From Cryptomeria japonica (Eukaryota; Streptophyta; Pinopsida; Cupressales; Cupressaceae): a DNA stretch of 64,000 nt. Within the stretch, counting starts at the first letter, position 1. Each line of letters opens with the position of its first letter. The notes under the pieces are model-generated. The model did no database searches. It was not told the DNA's origin and worked only from the letters and a program-made list of their open reading frames with translations. The position numbers and the translations under genes are program-made. Below are positions 11,188-22,359 of the stretch, piece after piece. The DNA lies in NCBI RefSeq assembly GCF_030272615.1, contig NC_081406.1, forward strand, positions 212,078,997 through 212,142,996, given 5' to 3'.

Positions 11188-11403
11188 CAACCTTTGTCAT
11201 TGATGCCAAAGGGGGAGTAGTAGATGATGAGAAAAAGGAGTAAGATAGAAGAGATCATCTGCTTAGGGGGAGCACACAACTTTGGAGCACACAATTTTGG
11301 TAACACAGTTTTGACAGTTTTGGTAAGACTTTTGGTCAACACCTTTTGGATATAATCTTGGCTTTTTCTCATGAGTGTTGCCATCAATGCCAAAGGGGGA
11401 GAT
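11188..11403 (+). promoter_or_regulatory. A1 3' untranslated region with purine tracts
   Basis: AAAGGGGGAG tracts lie at about 11210 and 11391-11402, and a shorter AGGGGGAG at about 11265. The last one abuts the 3' LTR. The arm GTTGCCATCAATG at 11377-11389 pairs perfectly with 11456-11468 inside the LTR. Confidence 0.75.
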
Positions 11404-12161
11404 TGTTGGCAAATGCACACTCAAATGAGAAATTGTAAGTGATTGAAGGTATTGTCATTGATGGCAACCTTACAATCCTATGGCGCCGGTACAAGCATAG
11501 ACATCGGCATAGGCACAAGCACCGACAAAGATGTTTACCGGCACCCCAACCGATAGGATTTTGTTTACTATATTATGTATTTAATTGTAAAATATTTTTG
11601 TAAAGCCAACAAGGCGAATTGTAATAGGACTCATATAAGTATGAGATCTTGTAAATCATTTATAAAAGCAGATATGGAATGTAATAGGTAGATGCGAATA
11701 TTAAGGCAGATTTTGGAATAAGGTTTATGGAAGTTGTATGAGCTTAAACTGGTACTGAACTTGGCATAGCAGATGCTAAACTGAAGCAGTACATGATATT
11801 GGATTTACATAATCCATTTTTGTAATTCAGTGAGACTTACCTTTGAGTATTTGAGCAGTGAGCCTTCTTGCATGTGCAGGCACCACATTTGTAAGTAATA
11901 TTCACTTATTGGCCAGTGAGCAAATATTGTGGGTCACAAATCCCACCGAGGTTTTTCCCACACTGGGTTTCCTCGTTAAAAAAATTGTGTTATGGTGTGC
12001 TTTCTATATTGTGTTTACTGATCTTATTTACTACATTTTTTCTGGTTTACCGGTACACTGTTTTGGCATACAATTCATTTAATAAGTTTAGGAAAATCCA
12101 TTAACTGGTTAGATACTGATTCACCCCCCCCCCCCTCTCAGTATCTTTGGGAATCCTAACA
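11404..12161 (+). repeat. A1 3' LTR
   Basis: It begins TGTTGGCAAATG after the purine tract and ends GGAATCCTAACA. The TATA box TATAAAAG is at 11661-11668. A C-run near 12124-12135 is followed by CTCTCAG. The duplicated target AAAAT follows at 12162-12166. Confidence 0.9.
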
Positions 12162-12166
12162 AAAAT

Positions 12167-12540
12167 AAGAATGTTATTGGAACTAAATGGGTTTTTAGGA
12201 ATAAACAGAATGAGGATGGTCAAGTTATAAGGAACAAGGCTAGATTGGTTTGTAAAGGATATTCTCAAATGGAAGGAATTAATTATGGTGAGACATTTGC
12301 AGCTATAGCTAGAATTGAAGTTGTTAGACTATTTCTTGTCTATGCAGCTTATAAGAAATATAAGATTTATAAAATGGATGTTAAATGTGCATTTTTGAAT
12401 GGTGAGCTTGAGAAAGAAGTTTACATTTACCAACCTGATGGATTTTTATTGATATATGATAAAGATATGGTTTGCAGATTGAAGAAATCTCTATATGGTT
12501 TGAAACAGGTTCCTAGAGATTGGTATGCAAGGTTGGATAA
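12167..12540 (+). pseudogene. copia-2 reverse transcriptase, N-terminal part
   Basis: The frame resumes after A1: GTKWVFRNKQNEDG, ARLVCKGYSQ, YGETFAAIARIE, KMDVKCAFLNGELEKEVYI and LKKSLYGLKQVPRDWYARLD. These are the first blocks of copia reverse transcriptase. The sequence then leaves copia at about 12540, before the catalytic (Y/F)VDD block, so the element is truncated here. Confidence 0.88.
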
Positions 12541-12735
12541 TAGGTCAGTGTGTTCATTTCCCCGTATCAAATGGAAACTCGTCATATATCTAATCTCACC
12601 CTGGTCCCCTTGCTTCTCTCCCCTACTATTCCAATAATGGATCGATTGAATCCTCCTGGCCATAGAATTGTAGGGCACCGCCCATAGAATAGTTCGCTCA
12701 AATAAATGAATGGCCAATGGGGATGACTCGCATAT
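12541..12735. other. Unassigned patch between two elements
   Basis: About 195 bases that continue neither copia-2 on the left nor the LTR fragment on the right, and look richer in C and G than the surroundings. Either filler from repair or an organelle-derived insert is possible; I cannot identify it. Confidence 0.4.
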
Positions 12736-13381
12736 TATCTCTACATAATCAATCAGGATGGTGAGAATCTCTATATCTACCATAAACAATCAGCTCGGCC
12801 ACTAGACAATAAACCAATTACATAATTACAAACCATGTCAGCCTTAGACCAAATAAATAATATCCAACACATAAGACATCATGGAAATACATCGATAGGT
12901 CTAATCCACATGCTACATTAAAGTCAGTCCATAACCTAGATCAACCGAGACCCAATATAGGTCCACATGCTACAGCAATGATCTCCATCCACCAAGTTTT
13001 GAACATGATCACCAACAACATCCTAAAACTCCACTAGAAGCTATACCAATACCACTTATGCAATTCATCAAAGATCTCCACAAAAAGCTTTGCTGGTGAA
13101 ACCCTCGCTGGAACTAGAAACTAAGCTTTTAGGCAAGAAAGATAGCATCCGATCACCAGACCAAAACCAGCTAACCAAATATGAGCATGAGTGTCATGAA
13201 CAAGCCAATTCCATCACCAAACTATACCGGAGCCTACCGGATCATGTCGGATCCAAGTCAACCAGAAACCACTCATCCTACCGAGACTAGAGGGTGTCGG
13301 TAAAGCATCCAAACACCTAGTGTTGGCATCAATGACAACACATCAATTCAACACATAATCAATTCCAACAAATGGCCAACA
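12736..13381 (-). repeat. Truncated copia LTR, related to the copia-3 LTR
   Basis: Read on the minus strand it starts TGTTGGCCATTTG at 13381. It aligns by eye with 60690-61274: shared GTCAGCC, CATAACCTAGAT, TTTGGTGAAACCCTC-like words, GATAGCATCC and TAGTGTTG(A/G)CATCAATG. The far end of the LTR is missing. To its right, G1 resumes with a sequence matching G2 near 45160, so it interrupts or truncates G1. Confidence 0.65.
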
Positions 13382-15153
13382 ACATCCCCTTATTTTGATA
13401 ACAATTCATTTTGTCAATTTCATCGTCAGCCTAGTCATGATACTAAGAAATGTTTCGCATTGAAGAATAAGATTCAAGACTTGATTGATAATAATACTAT
13501 ATCTATGGTAGGTGGGAATGATAAAGGGAATAAATCAGTAGCTCCTCCTAATCAAAATATTAATATTTTCACTAATCCCTTTCCTTCTCATACCTCTAAC
13601 ATTATTGAGATTGTGTCTGATTCTTTCTCTTCTGAAGAATTCACCTCTATGGCTCCAAACTTGGTTAATATGGTAGAAGCACAAGATATGCCTAAGGATC
13701 CTTATATTAAATTTGACCCTAGCGAGACCACTAGAGCACCTAGTGGCCCTCTATATATAGTTGAAAAGGTTAAGGATATCCCTTTTTGTGGTACCCTTAT
13801 TGATCCCTCTTGCATGGTTAATGTCATAACTGAAGAGTATCTTTTCACTTTATGATTGCATAAACTAGTATATGATGCTTCTAATTGTGTTGTGAATTTA
13901 TTTGATGGATTATCTTGTCTTACCATTGGCTCTATCACCCTTCCTATTGAAGTTCATATTAAATGCATGGATGTTGACTTTGTTATCATACCCTCCTCTG
14001 AGCAATTCCATGTGAAGCTAGGCTATCCTTGGATATCTTCCATGAAGGCTATTGATTCTCCAAAATCACAAGTTTCTGAAATTTCCTCACCATGAAGAAA
14101 TCATAACCATGAACCATAGCTTATTTTGTCCATCTGAAAGAGGCCCTAGTGTTCCCATTGATTTCTTTTGGCCTGAATAAATTCAATCTCTTCCATCAAG
14201 GAGTGATGCTCTTTTTCAATCTTATCAAAAATGGAAGAAAAATATGATCATATCCTGAAGTCAACCTAGATCCCCAACACTTGACATTCCTATTATTCTT
14301 CAATATGAAGTTCTTCCCCTCATGGATAGAACTAATCTCCCTCCCTAAGGAAGATCGTCAACCTATTCCTATGGATGTGACTATACCTTCTCCTAAGAAG
14401 AACAAAAATATTCCTCCTAATGTTAGACCTATACCTCCTCCTCATGATGGACCTGGTCTTCTTCCTATACCTAGCATTCCTCCTTTCTATGACATAGTTC
14501 CACCTCCTTCCTCTTATCAGGAGAAGAGGCCTTCTTCTCCTCTTGTTCAACCTAAAAGGCCTCAACCTAAACCTTAAACTATGAAGGAGAGAAACATTCC
14601 TACTTTTTCAAGTGTTCCTCCTCCTTCTCAACCTTCCACTAAGACTCAATGGAATCGTTGTATGAGAGAGAACCAATGAAGATGTTGTGTTTGAGCTCAT
14701 GAAGCTATCCCTCAAAATAATCAATCTCCTCAGACTCCAATAGTTGACATGATTCCCTTTTCTCCTAAGCAAGATGTTCAACTTACATTTCCAAATCATA
14801 AGTTGGACAAAACATGTGATGGTTTTACTCCTATTCGTGTTCTTGCTCCTCTTTCTCTAAATTTTGATGAAGAAATGGGTGAAAATGTTATTCATAATGG
14901 TAATACAACTCCTAATGCTTTTGATATTGAGTATAAAAATGTTGATGTGGACAAGCATTTATCAACTAAATTTTCACAAACCCTAATCCTAGCTCCTAGA
15001 ATCAAACAAAGTGACTTACAACATGAGCATAGTACTTGTTTGGATCTTGTGATAGCTCCATCTATTGTGCTCGATGTTGCTCCTTTAGCATGTTGTTCGC
15101 CTTCCCAAAATAGTGATCAGAAAGATCGAGAGGTGGATGTCGTGCTAGATTAG
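13382..15153 (+). pseudogene. G1 gag end, protease-like domain and proline-rich tail
   Basis: It starts with the gag-type knuckle CQFHRQPSHDTKKCF, followed by ALKNKIQDLI as in Tat-like gypsy elements. The protease-like block reads GTLIDPSCMVNVITEEYL, with DPS where an aspartic protease has DTG or DSG; G2 shows the same. GSITLPIEV and LGYPWISSMK follow. A proline-rich segment (PIPPPHDGPG, SIPPFYD) lies at 14281-14577. Stops and frame changes occur at 13853, 14093, about 14200 and 14575. No reverse transcriptase or integrase follows before the 3' LTR. Confidence 0.75.
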
Positions 15154-15384
15154 CAATATTATCACTATAGATCTTCCCTCTATTTCCTTTCTTTCTCTTT
15201 TCTGACCATTCTTCTATGTGTATCCTTGTTCTTCTATTGCTCCATAAATGCCTACTTGGGGTTGTTGCAAAGCATTCAAATCTTTTCTTGGTCTCTTTCA
15301 TGTTAACTCAAAAGACATCATCTCTTCCCTTTCTTCTAAGGTAGTGTCTTTTTTGGGGAATGACTATTATTATATGCACATATA

Positions 15385-15389
15385 AATAC
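15385..15389. repeat. Target site duplication of A2, left copy
   Basis: AATAC here and at 21837-21841. The host sequence rejoins as in G2 (about 47240-47265), with ACATGAGTTATCAT to the right. Confidence 0.88.
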
Positions 15390-16176
15390 TGTTAGGATTC
15401 CCAAAGATACTGAGAGGGGGGGCTGAATCAGTATCTTACCAATTTGTTAATTTACTTGAATTAAAACATAAAAACCATATCAATACTGTGTACTGGTAAA
15501 TAGAAATAGTGTAGTAAACAAGAATAATAACAACCACAAGAAAACACACCATAACACAGTAGTTTAACGAGGAAACCCGGTGTGGGAAAAACCTCGGTGG
15601 GATTTGTGACCCATAGTATTCACTTACTGGCCAATAAGTGAATATTACTCTTGCAATAGGGGTCTGCACATGCAAGAAGGCCAAGTGCCTAGAGCTCACT
15701 GCTCAATTACAAAATGGGAAGTCTCACTGACTTACAAAATGGATTATGCAAATCCAATGTCTTATACTGCTTCAAAATAGCATCTACTATGCTAGATCTA
15801 GTACTGGTTTTGGCTTTGCTTCATACATAAACCCTTAACCTATAATTCGCATATTAGGTCTACCTTATTTCGCCTATCTACTTCCTTACAAAATGTTCTA
15901 TAATGATCTCATACATATATGAGTCATTTTACAACTTGCCAAGTCAGCTTACAATGATTTTACAATTAATTACAAAATATATTATAAACAAAATTCCTGT
16001 CGGCCTGGGTGTCGGTATACTTCCTTTTACAGTCGGTGTTATGTGTGCTGGTGTAGAGTCTGTCATTGTTGGTGTCGGTAAATTGTTTTTCTGGTATCAT
16101 ATGATTGCAAGGTTGCCTTCAATGACAAAACCTTCAATCACCTACAATATCTCATTGGAGTGTGCATTTGCAAACA
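15390..16176 (-). repeat. A2 3' LTR
   Basis: The plus strand starts TGTTAGGATTCCC and ends GCAAACA, so the minus strand ends GGAATCCTAACA and begins TGTTTGC. The G-run near 15414-15421 is the complement of the conserved C-run. It pairs with 21076-21836. Confidence 0.9.
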
Positions 16177-16369
16177 ATCTCCCCCTTTGGCATTGATGGC
16201 AACACTCATGAGAAAAATCAAAAAGTGTCATCCAAAAAGAATTTGCCAAAATTGTCTTACCAAAAATTGTGTACCAAAAAAATATGTGCTCCCCCTAAGC
16301 TGATGAGCCATTTGCTAATTATTTTTCTCATTACCACTACTCCCCCTTTGGCATCAATGACAAAGGTTG
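16177..16369 (-). promoter_or_regulatory. A2 3' untranslated region with purine tracts
   Basis: CTCCCCCTTTGG at about 16179-16190, GCTCCCCCTAAG near 16283 and CTCCCCCTTTGG near 16340 are the complements of three purine tracts. The inverted-repeat arms are 16191-16205 (internal) and 16112-16124 (in the LTR), with one mismatch in the central 13 bases. Confidence 0.72.
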
Positions 16370-19300
16370 TCAAAGTTTCAATTGAGTGTGGTTTCCAGCT
16401 TCATCCTTGTAACCGATTGGTTACAATCTGAAAAAGGTCCGCCAATACCAGATTCAGGCTCTCAGTGAACCATTCACTATCCTTTAATGCGGCCTCTATC
16501 CTCTAAATTGTACTGGTGAGGTGTTGCATTTGCTATTTTTGTGTTTTTTGTCCTTGAACTAGAGCCTCAGATATCTCTTTTCTCAAGGAGGTGAGGTAGT
16601 CCAATCTTGGACTAATTCTCCATTTTAGATCTTTTTCCTTTCCTTTTATTCTTTCCTTCTCTCTTTCCAATTTTAGAAGTTCCTCCTCAAAACCTATTGT
16701 TTTCTGCTCAAAAACTGATAATGGTTCAAATGAATTAATGAAGTTTACAGCTAATTTATTTATTTCTTCTTGTACCTTGTTGATCTTCTTGTCTATATCT
16801 ACTGTCAAAAAGTTTGTTTTGCATGTATCTTTGTACAAAGTTTTAAACTCTTTTAGTCTTTTACATAGTGCCGGTAAAAGAGTGTCAAATTGTCTCATGC
16901 ACTTCTTTATTTCCTCTTCAAAGAATTTATGTTTTTCCTTCTCTAGTTTCTCTTTGAATGCTTACTCATCTATTTGTTCAACTGCCACAATGTTGTCAGT
17001 AATACTTAGACAATGTGTCAAGTTGATTCAAAGAATCTTTATTATCCACATTACATTTGGGTGCTATCATTTTCAAAATTGGGATTGTATCATCAATAGC
17101 TTTGTATGCTTGTGAGCTACACTCTGATATTTTCTTGATAGAATCCAAAAGAACTTTTGTCACATTTGTTGGTTTGAATTCTTCCATGGAAGAACCAACA
17201 ATCTGTATTCCACCAATGTGAGTAATTTATTTGCTTGTAGTGACCTCTGGTAGGTCAGTTTGTGTTTGCATTTCTCTAAGAAAAGGTTTGGGTTTCTCAG
17301 TTGTTGTCATTGGCATTGTCTCTGCATGAACTTGTTGCCGGTTTTTCTTCTATGCTACTTGTTGCCGGTGGCCCAGTTGCCACATCTGTTTTCCCTGTTG
17401 ATTCCTTATCTACCACAATATTGACTTTTTGAGTGTCAATGTCCATTGTATATAACACCTCAAAATCAATATTTGTGTCCTCATGTGGTATGTCCATACT
17501 CTCACTAGCTAGTTGATTGTCACTAGTAACTATCAGTGTAGTATCTAGAGGTGGTGGGGATAAGTTTTTTGTTATTTTTATGCTGGGTGGTCCACCAACT
17601 TTTCCTTTTCCCTTATCCTTTTGATATACCTTGATGGGTTTAGGGCTTCGATATTCTTCTTGCTTTTCCTTCTCTACAAGGAATATGTCCCATGCATTAG
17701 ATGTTTCTTCTATTACCTCATTCACTCTACGTACCATCAGTGCTACATGTCGGTGAGCAATTGAAAATACTGACCGGTTAGCCTCAGAGATCAATTGATC
17801 TATCTCTTCATGTGAGTTGATAGGATGTACAACAAGTAGTTTTCCAATTTTTATTTTCTTATCAAGCTCAACAATAGCTTGCCTTCTAGCTTCTATTCTT
17901 TTGTACAGTTCTGTCAGTATTTCATCAACAACTTGCATCAGAAATTTCTTGTAGATATCTTAGTGTAGGATTACATTGTTTTCTACTTTCTCCTTGTCAT
18001 CAACTGATAATGTGTTATATATTTTGTTAATGTTTTTCAACTTTCCATCCTCTGTTATTTCATTGAGAAGTTTGTCAATGGGAGAAATGGTTTGTTGAGT
18101 CTTTTTCTTAGGGGTCATCTTCTTCTTTGGAGTTAATTTCTTACTTGGGGGGCTTACTGCCTGTTGTTTCTATCTTGTTATTCTAGGAGAAGGTGAAGAT
18201 ATCAGTGAACATTTCCTTTTTCTCACAACTCTTTTCAATGCAGCTAGTATGTCACTTTCTAAAGAAGTTCCAACTGGTGAAAGGTGAGTTTTTGGTTGAA
18301 GTGTTTCTAATTCATCTTCAGTAATACCAGTTCAGTTAAGCATATCTTCCTTAATAGCTTTTGCTTGCCTGGATCCTTTTCTAACTGTTGCCTCAACCTT
18401 TTTAACATTTTTCTTGAATTGAATTTGTTTTTCAATAGTCTCAGCACTGCCAAATACCTCTTCTTTAGGTTCCTTAGGTGCTTCTAGGAGGGCTTTTGCA
18501 TATGTTTCTATTATGTGGTCATCAGTTTCATACCCCATTTCAGTAACCCAGATGGTTCTTGGGATAACTACCTCCATCCAAATTTCATCCTTCTTTATTA
18601 CATAATAGATTTCATCCTTATACTTGTCCACAATTCCTTGTGACAATCTAACTCTTGTCTTCATTCGGGCCTTCAATGCCTGAAAATACTCATTTATGTT
18701 CTTTTCTCTGTTCTCTCCCATGTTGTTCAGTAAATCTAACAACTGTTTGCCTACCGGTATATCAAAACCAAAATTTCTAATACCAATATCAGGTACTTGT
18801 TTGGTTATGTGCAGTATTAGACAAACAAGTAGGTTTCCAAATTTGAATGTTCCCTTTGTGTCTTTCTTTATCTTTCCCAAATTGTCAATCAATTCATCTT
18901 TAAGCCATTCGCACACATCTATTCTTGCATTATCATTAATCATATCATAGGCACTTTTAATGCATAGGCTAGAGACTGAGTTTAACCTATTTGCATGTGT
19001 AGTTTTATAGCCTAAGATCATACTGATGAATTTGACATTGATATATGTTACATCATTTAACCTTAAAGATCTCTTATCAGATGTTGCACCGGTTAGGTTT
19101 ATCACTAGGTCATTTGAGACCTTCTTTGTTTTATCAGGTCTGTTACCAGTGGAGTGTAACCCTGTCACAGCCTTTACTGCTTCTTTTGTGATTTTGTGAA
19201 CTGAGTCCAACCAGAAGAATGCACCATGTACCCTGCTTAGTACTATCCTTATAACATCCTTGGGAAAATTTGGGATACTGAGAATTTTAGTGAAACCTAG

Positions 19301-19585
19301 GGTTTCAACTATCTTGTATTCAGGTTTGATATTTTTAGATTCATCACAAATTGTAGATTTATACATATTCTCAATTTCCTCATCACCTAATTCCTCTATA
19401 TGACAATGTATATACATTCTAGGGTCTTCAACAAAAACTACTCCCTTAGGAATTTTAGAAAATGCACCAATGTTATCATCTTTCTTGGCAATTTCAAGAA
19501 CTAACTGGAATACGAGTCTAGGACATTTAATAACTTCGACAATAGTAGGATTTGCAATGAATTCAGGAGTAGATGAAGAAGCCAT
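16370..19585 (-). pseudogene. A2 ORF2: long protein of unknown function
   Basis: It starts MASSSTPEFIANP at 19585. The first 417 codons are open (to 18332), the longest uninterrupted frame in the window. They contain the shared block: VLSRVHGAFFWLDSVHKITKEA, KRSLRLND, MILGYKTTHANRL and RIDVCEWLKDELIDNLGKI. The middle (17297-17938) matches A1 (ELYKRIEARRQAIVELDKK). The C-terminal coiled coil (16533-16898) has changed frame, and the acidic Thr/Glu-rich middle is shorter than in A1. Its end is placed by alignment with the A1 stop. Confidence 0.82.
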
Positions 19586-19891
19586 GGTTATAAATACCTT
19601 TATCTTCCTTAAGGAATGATTGCTTGATGAATTGCTTCACTTCTTTGCTTGGAATGCCTTCGCTCGGGAATTTTCATGCTCTCGAAGATTTGAATGCTTG
19701 GTGAAATGAAAATGGAGCCAAAACACTTGTTTTATAATGTTAATTTCACCAACCACCACATTTAATGCTTTCCAGTTAAGTAATGACTTAACTTATCTGC
19801 TGGTATAGAAGTAATTTCAACTTCTCACCATCAACCGAGGGAATAATAGCATGTTTCATATTTGGTTGCTAAACCCTCAAAGGAATTTTCT
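19586..19891 (-). other. A2 spacer between ORF1 and ORF2
   Basis: No gene is seen. It matches the A1 spacer, including the shared motif of CAAGCATTC and TTCACTTCT-like words upstream of the ORF2 ATG. Confidence 0.55.
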
Positions 19892-21004
19892 TTAGTTAGA
19901 TGAAGAGTCTCCTGTCGGTAGAGTGTTACTCTGTTCTACCGGTGGAGGAGTATTCCTATCAACATTTAGGTCTGACTTTCTAATCCATTGTTTTGAGAAT
20001 TTTTACTTTACCTCTTCAACCTTTTCTTTACCTTTCAAACTAGCACCATTATTACTTGTCGGTGATGCCTTACTTCTGCAAAATTCTACAATATGTCCAA
20101 TCTTGTTGCAAGCATAATAGGTCACATTGTTTTTCTAAATAGCTTTCCCATATCCTATGCCGGTTTGTGTTCTACACTGATTAGATAAGTGTCCAAATCT
20201 TCCACAAACATAACATCTTACATTCATTCTACAATATTCTGAATTATGACTAGCTTTGTTGCATTTAGAACATTGACTGGTGGGTGTATTGGTGTTTTGA
20301 TGATTTCTAGATCTACATTAATTTTCTCTATGACCATACTTGTTATAGTTAAAGCATTTTCCTCTAAATTTATAAGCATTTGGTTGTCTTACCAGTTTTC
20401 TATGATCATGTGTGTTTGCAGTACCAGAGCTTTCACCAACTTCAAAGCCAAGGCCACAAGTGTCACCATTTGGTTTCTGATTTTTCAGCAAGTCACCAAG
20501 TTCTTTTGAGCTTTTCTTGAATTTTTCCTTGTGTTGATTTGCAATAGCCAGTTCTCTTTCCAAGATACCTTTTTGTCTCATGAGTTCATTTGAGTCATTT
20601 TGTGCATGCATCAGATCTGTCTTCAACATATCATTTTCATAACTAAGTCTTGTGTTTTTATTTGCAACATCATTCAATCTTCTAGTCAAGTATTCTGCAT
20701 TCTTCTTTCTATCTTCAATTTCTTTACAAAATCGCATAGTCATATCCTGCATCTCATTCTATGTTGTACTTGTCTCTCATCTTAGTTTGTTCACTAGATC
20801 GTTAAGAGTTTCCTTTTCATCTCCCTCTATCTACATCTTCTCACAAAGTTCTCTTCTTTTATTCCTTGCTATAGTGTAATTCTCTTGAAGTGCTTGAATG
20901 ATATCTTGAGCAGCTTTTAGATCATCTTCAAGTTTGATATTTTTCAATTTTTTTGCATCATAGTCTGAGAGAGCTGCTTCTAATTGCTTCATCAAGTTTT
21001 CCAT
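19892..21004 (-). pseudogene. A2 ORF1: coiled-coil protein with zinc knuckles
   Basis: The span is 371 codons, identical in length to A1 ORF1. It starts MENLMKQLEAALSDYDAKK at 21004. The coiled coil is followed by four knuckles at about 20250-20370 and 20110: CFNYNKYGHREN (second Cys now Tyr), CSKCNKASHNSEYC, CYVCGRFGHLSNQC and YYACNKIGHIVEFC (first Cys now Tyr). Several stops interrupt the N-terminal half (about 20760-20830) and the linker between the knuckles. Function as for A1 ORF1. Confidence 0.82.
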
Positions 21005-21060
21005 CTCTACAGGTGTCAAGATCTTCCTCAAGCTATTAGGCTTCTAAAAATAGAAGACTA

Positions 21061-21074
21061 GGCTCTGATACCAA
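21061..21074 (-). other. A2 primer binding site
   Basis: On the minus strand this reads TTGGTATCAGAGCC, a perfect match to the usual plant initiator-Met-tRNA primer site. It lies one base from the 5' LTR. Confidence 0.9.
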
Positions 21075-21075
21075 T

Positions 21076-21836
21076 TGTTAGGATTCCCAAAGATACTGAG
21101 AGGGGGGGCTGAATTAGTATCTTACCGATTTGTTAATTTACTTGAATTAAAACATGAAAACCATATCAATATTGTGTACCGGTAAACAGAAATAGTGTAG
21201 TAAAGAAGAATAATAACAACCACAAGAAAACACACCATAACATAGTAGTTTAACGAGGAAACCCAGTGTGGGAAAAACCTCGGTGGGATTTGTGACCCAC
21301 AATATTCGCTTACTGACCAATAAGTGAATATTACTCTTGCAATAGGGGCCTACACATGCAGGAAGGCCAAGTGCCTAAAGCTCACTACTCAATTACAAAA
21401 TGGGAAGTCTCACTGACTTACAAAATGAATTATGCAAATCCAATGTCTTGTACTACTTCAAAATAGCATCTACTATGCCAGATCCAGTACCAGTTTTGGC
21501 TCTGCTTCATACATAAACCCTTAACCTATAATTTGCATATTAGGTCTGCCTTATTTCACCTATCTACTTCCTTACAAATGTTCTATAATGATCTCTTACA
21601 ATGAGTTTACAATGATTTTACAATTAATTACAAAATATACTATAAACAAAGTTCCTTTCGGCCTGGGTGTCGGTATACTTCTTTTTACCTGCCGGTGTTC
21701 TGTGTGGCGGTGTAGAGTCTGTCGTTGCTGGTGCCAGTAAATTGTCTTGCTGGTATCATATGATTGCAAGGTTTCCATCAATGACAAAACCTTTCAATCA
21801 CTTACAATATCTCATTGGAGTGCACATTTGGCAACA
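21076..21836 (-). repeat. A2 5' LTR
   Basis: Plus strand from TGTTAGGATTCCC to GGCAACA. It shares nearly all its sequence with 15390-16176 apart from small gaps. The right target copy AATAC follows at 21837-21841. Confidence 0.9.
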
Positions 21837-21841
21837 AATAC

Positions 21842-22359
21842 ATGATATACATGAGTTATCATACAAGATACTGACCTTGAGGAAAGTGAAACTACCTCGT
21901 ACCTCATGTTTTGTGGCCATTATCCCTAGGTTTATTCCTCGATTGGGGGCTAAATCCTTGTGATAACGTTCTTCCTCTCTTCTCTCTTGGGTGTATCCTA
22001 CCTTAAAGAAATTGCTCCCGATAAGGCGCACGCAATCGCTTTAACGTGGGGGCATACACTCTGCTCATATTTTCTTTCTTCATACTTAGAATTACTTAGT
22101 GAACTTTGTTTTTCTTTGTAATCTTTAGTATCCTTTCTTTCATGACTCATAGTGAGGGTAACTTTACTACTTGCAATCATGGTTCTTCCTTCTTGATCTT
22201 CCGTTTTACTTTGTCAATCAAATTTGTAAGATCCTAAGTCCACTAGGGGCTTGGTGCATCTTGCCTGCTTGACGTGGCAAAAGTATTTCCATTTTGTTTC
22301 CTTGTACTTTACTGGCAATATTGGCGCACGCTCATGCTCCCGCTAAAGTGGGGGGTAAG
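21842..22359 (+). other. G1 3' internal region after A2
   Basis: Non-coding. It matches G2 at about 47250-47773 in order: ACATGAGTTATCAT, GGGGGCTAAAT, GGGTGTAT(A/C)CTACCTTAAAG, AACGTGGGGGCATACACT, CTTGGTG(A/C)ATCTTGCC and the purine tract AAAGTGGGGG before the LTR. Confidence 0.7.

Larger units (their letters stand above)
5397..12161 (+). mobile_element. Element A1: LTR retrotransposon without pol, two ORFs
   Basis: A complete element of about 6.8 kb: 5' LTR, initiator-Met primer site, ORF1, ORF2, purine tracts, 3' LTR and a perfect 5-bp duplication. No reverse transcriptase, RNase H, integrase or protease motif is seen in any frame between the LTRs. It must therefore depend on enzymes made elsewhere. 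A2 is a second copy on the other strand; B and B0 are diverged relatives. It lies inside copia-2, so it is younger than copia-2. Confidence 0.92.
2358..12540 (+). mobile_element. copia-2, Ty1/copia retrotransposon interrupted by A1
   Basis: The order is partial 5' LTR, primer site, gag, protease, integrase and the start of reverse transcriptase. A1 occupies 5397-12161. Left of A1 the frame reads ...SRPKN; right of the duplicated AAAAT it reads KNVIGTKWVF, which is the normal start of the copia reverse transcriptase domain. The element is cut off at about 12540, inside the WYARLD motif of reverse transcriptase; RNase H and the 3' LTR are missing. Confidence 0.85.
15390..21836 (-). mobile_element. 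Element A2: second copy of the A family
   Basis: Complete, about 6.4 kb, on the minus strand: 5' LTR 21076-21836, primer site 21061-21074, ORF1, ORF2, purine tracts and 3' LTR 15390-16176. A perfect AATAC duplication flanks it. It has the same order and closely similar proteins to A1. No pol motif is seen. It inserted into the 3' part of G1. Confidence 0.92.
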
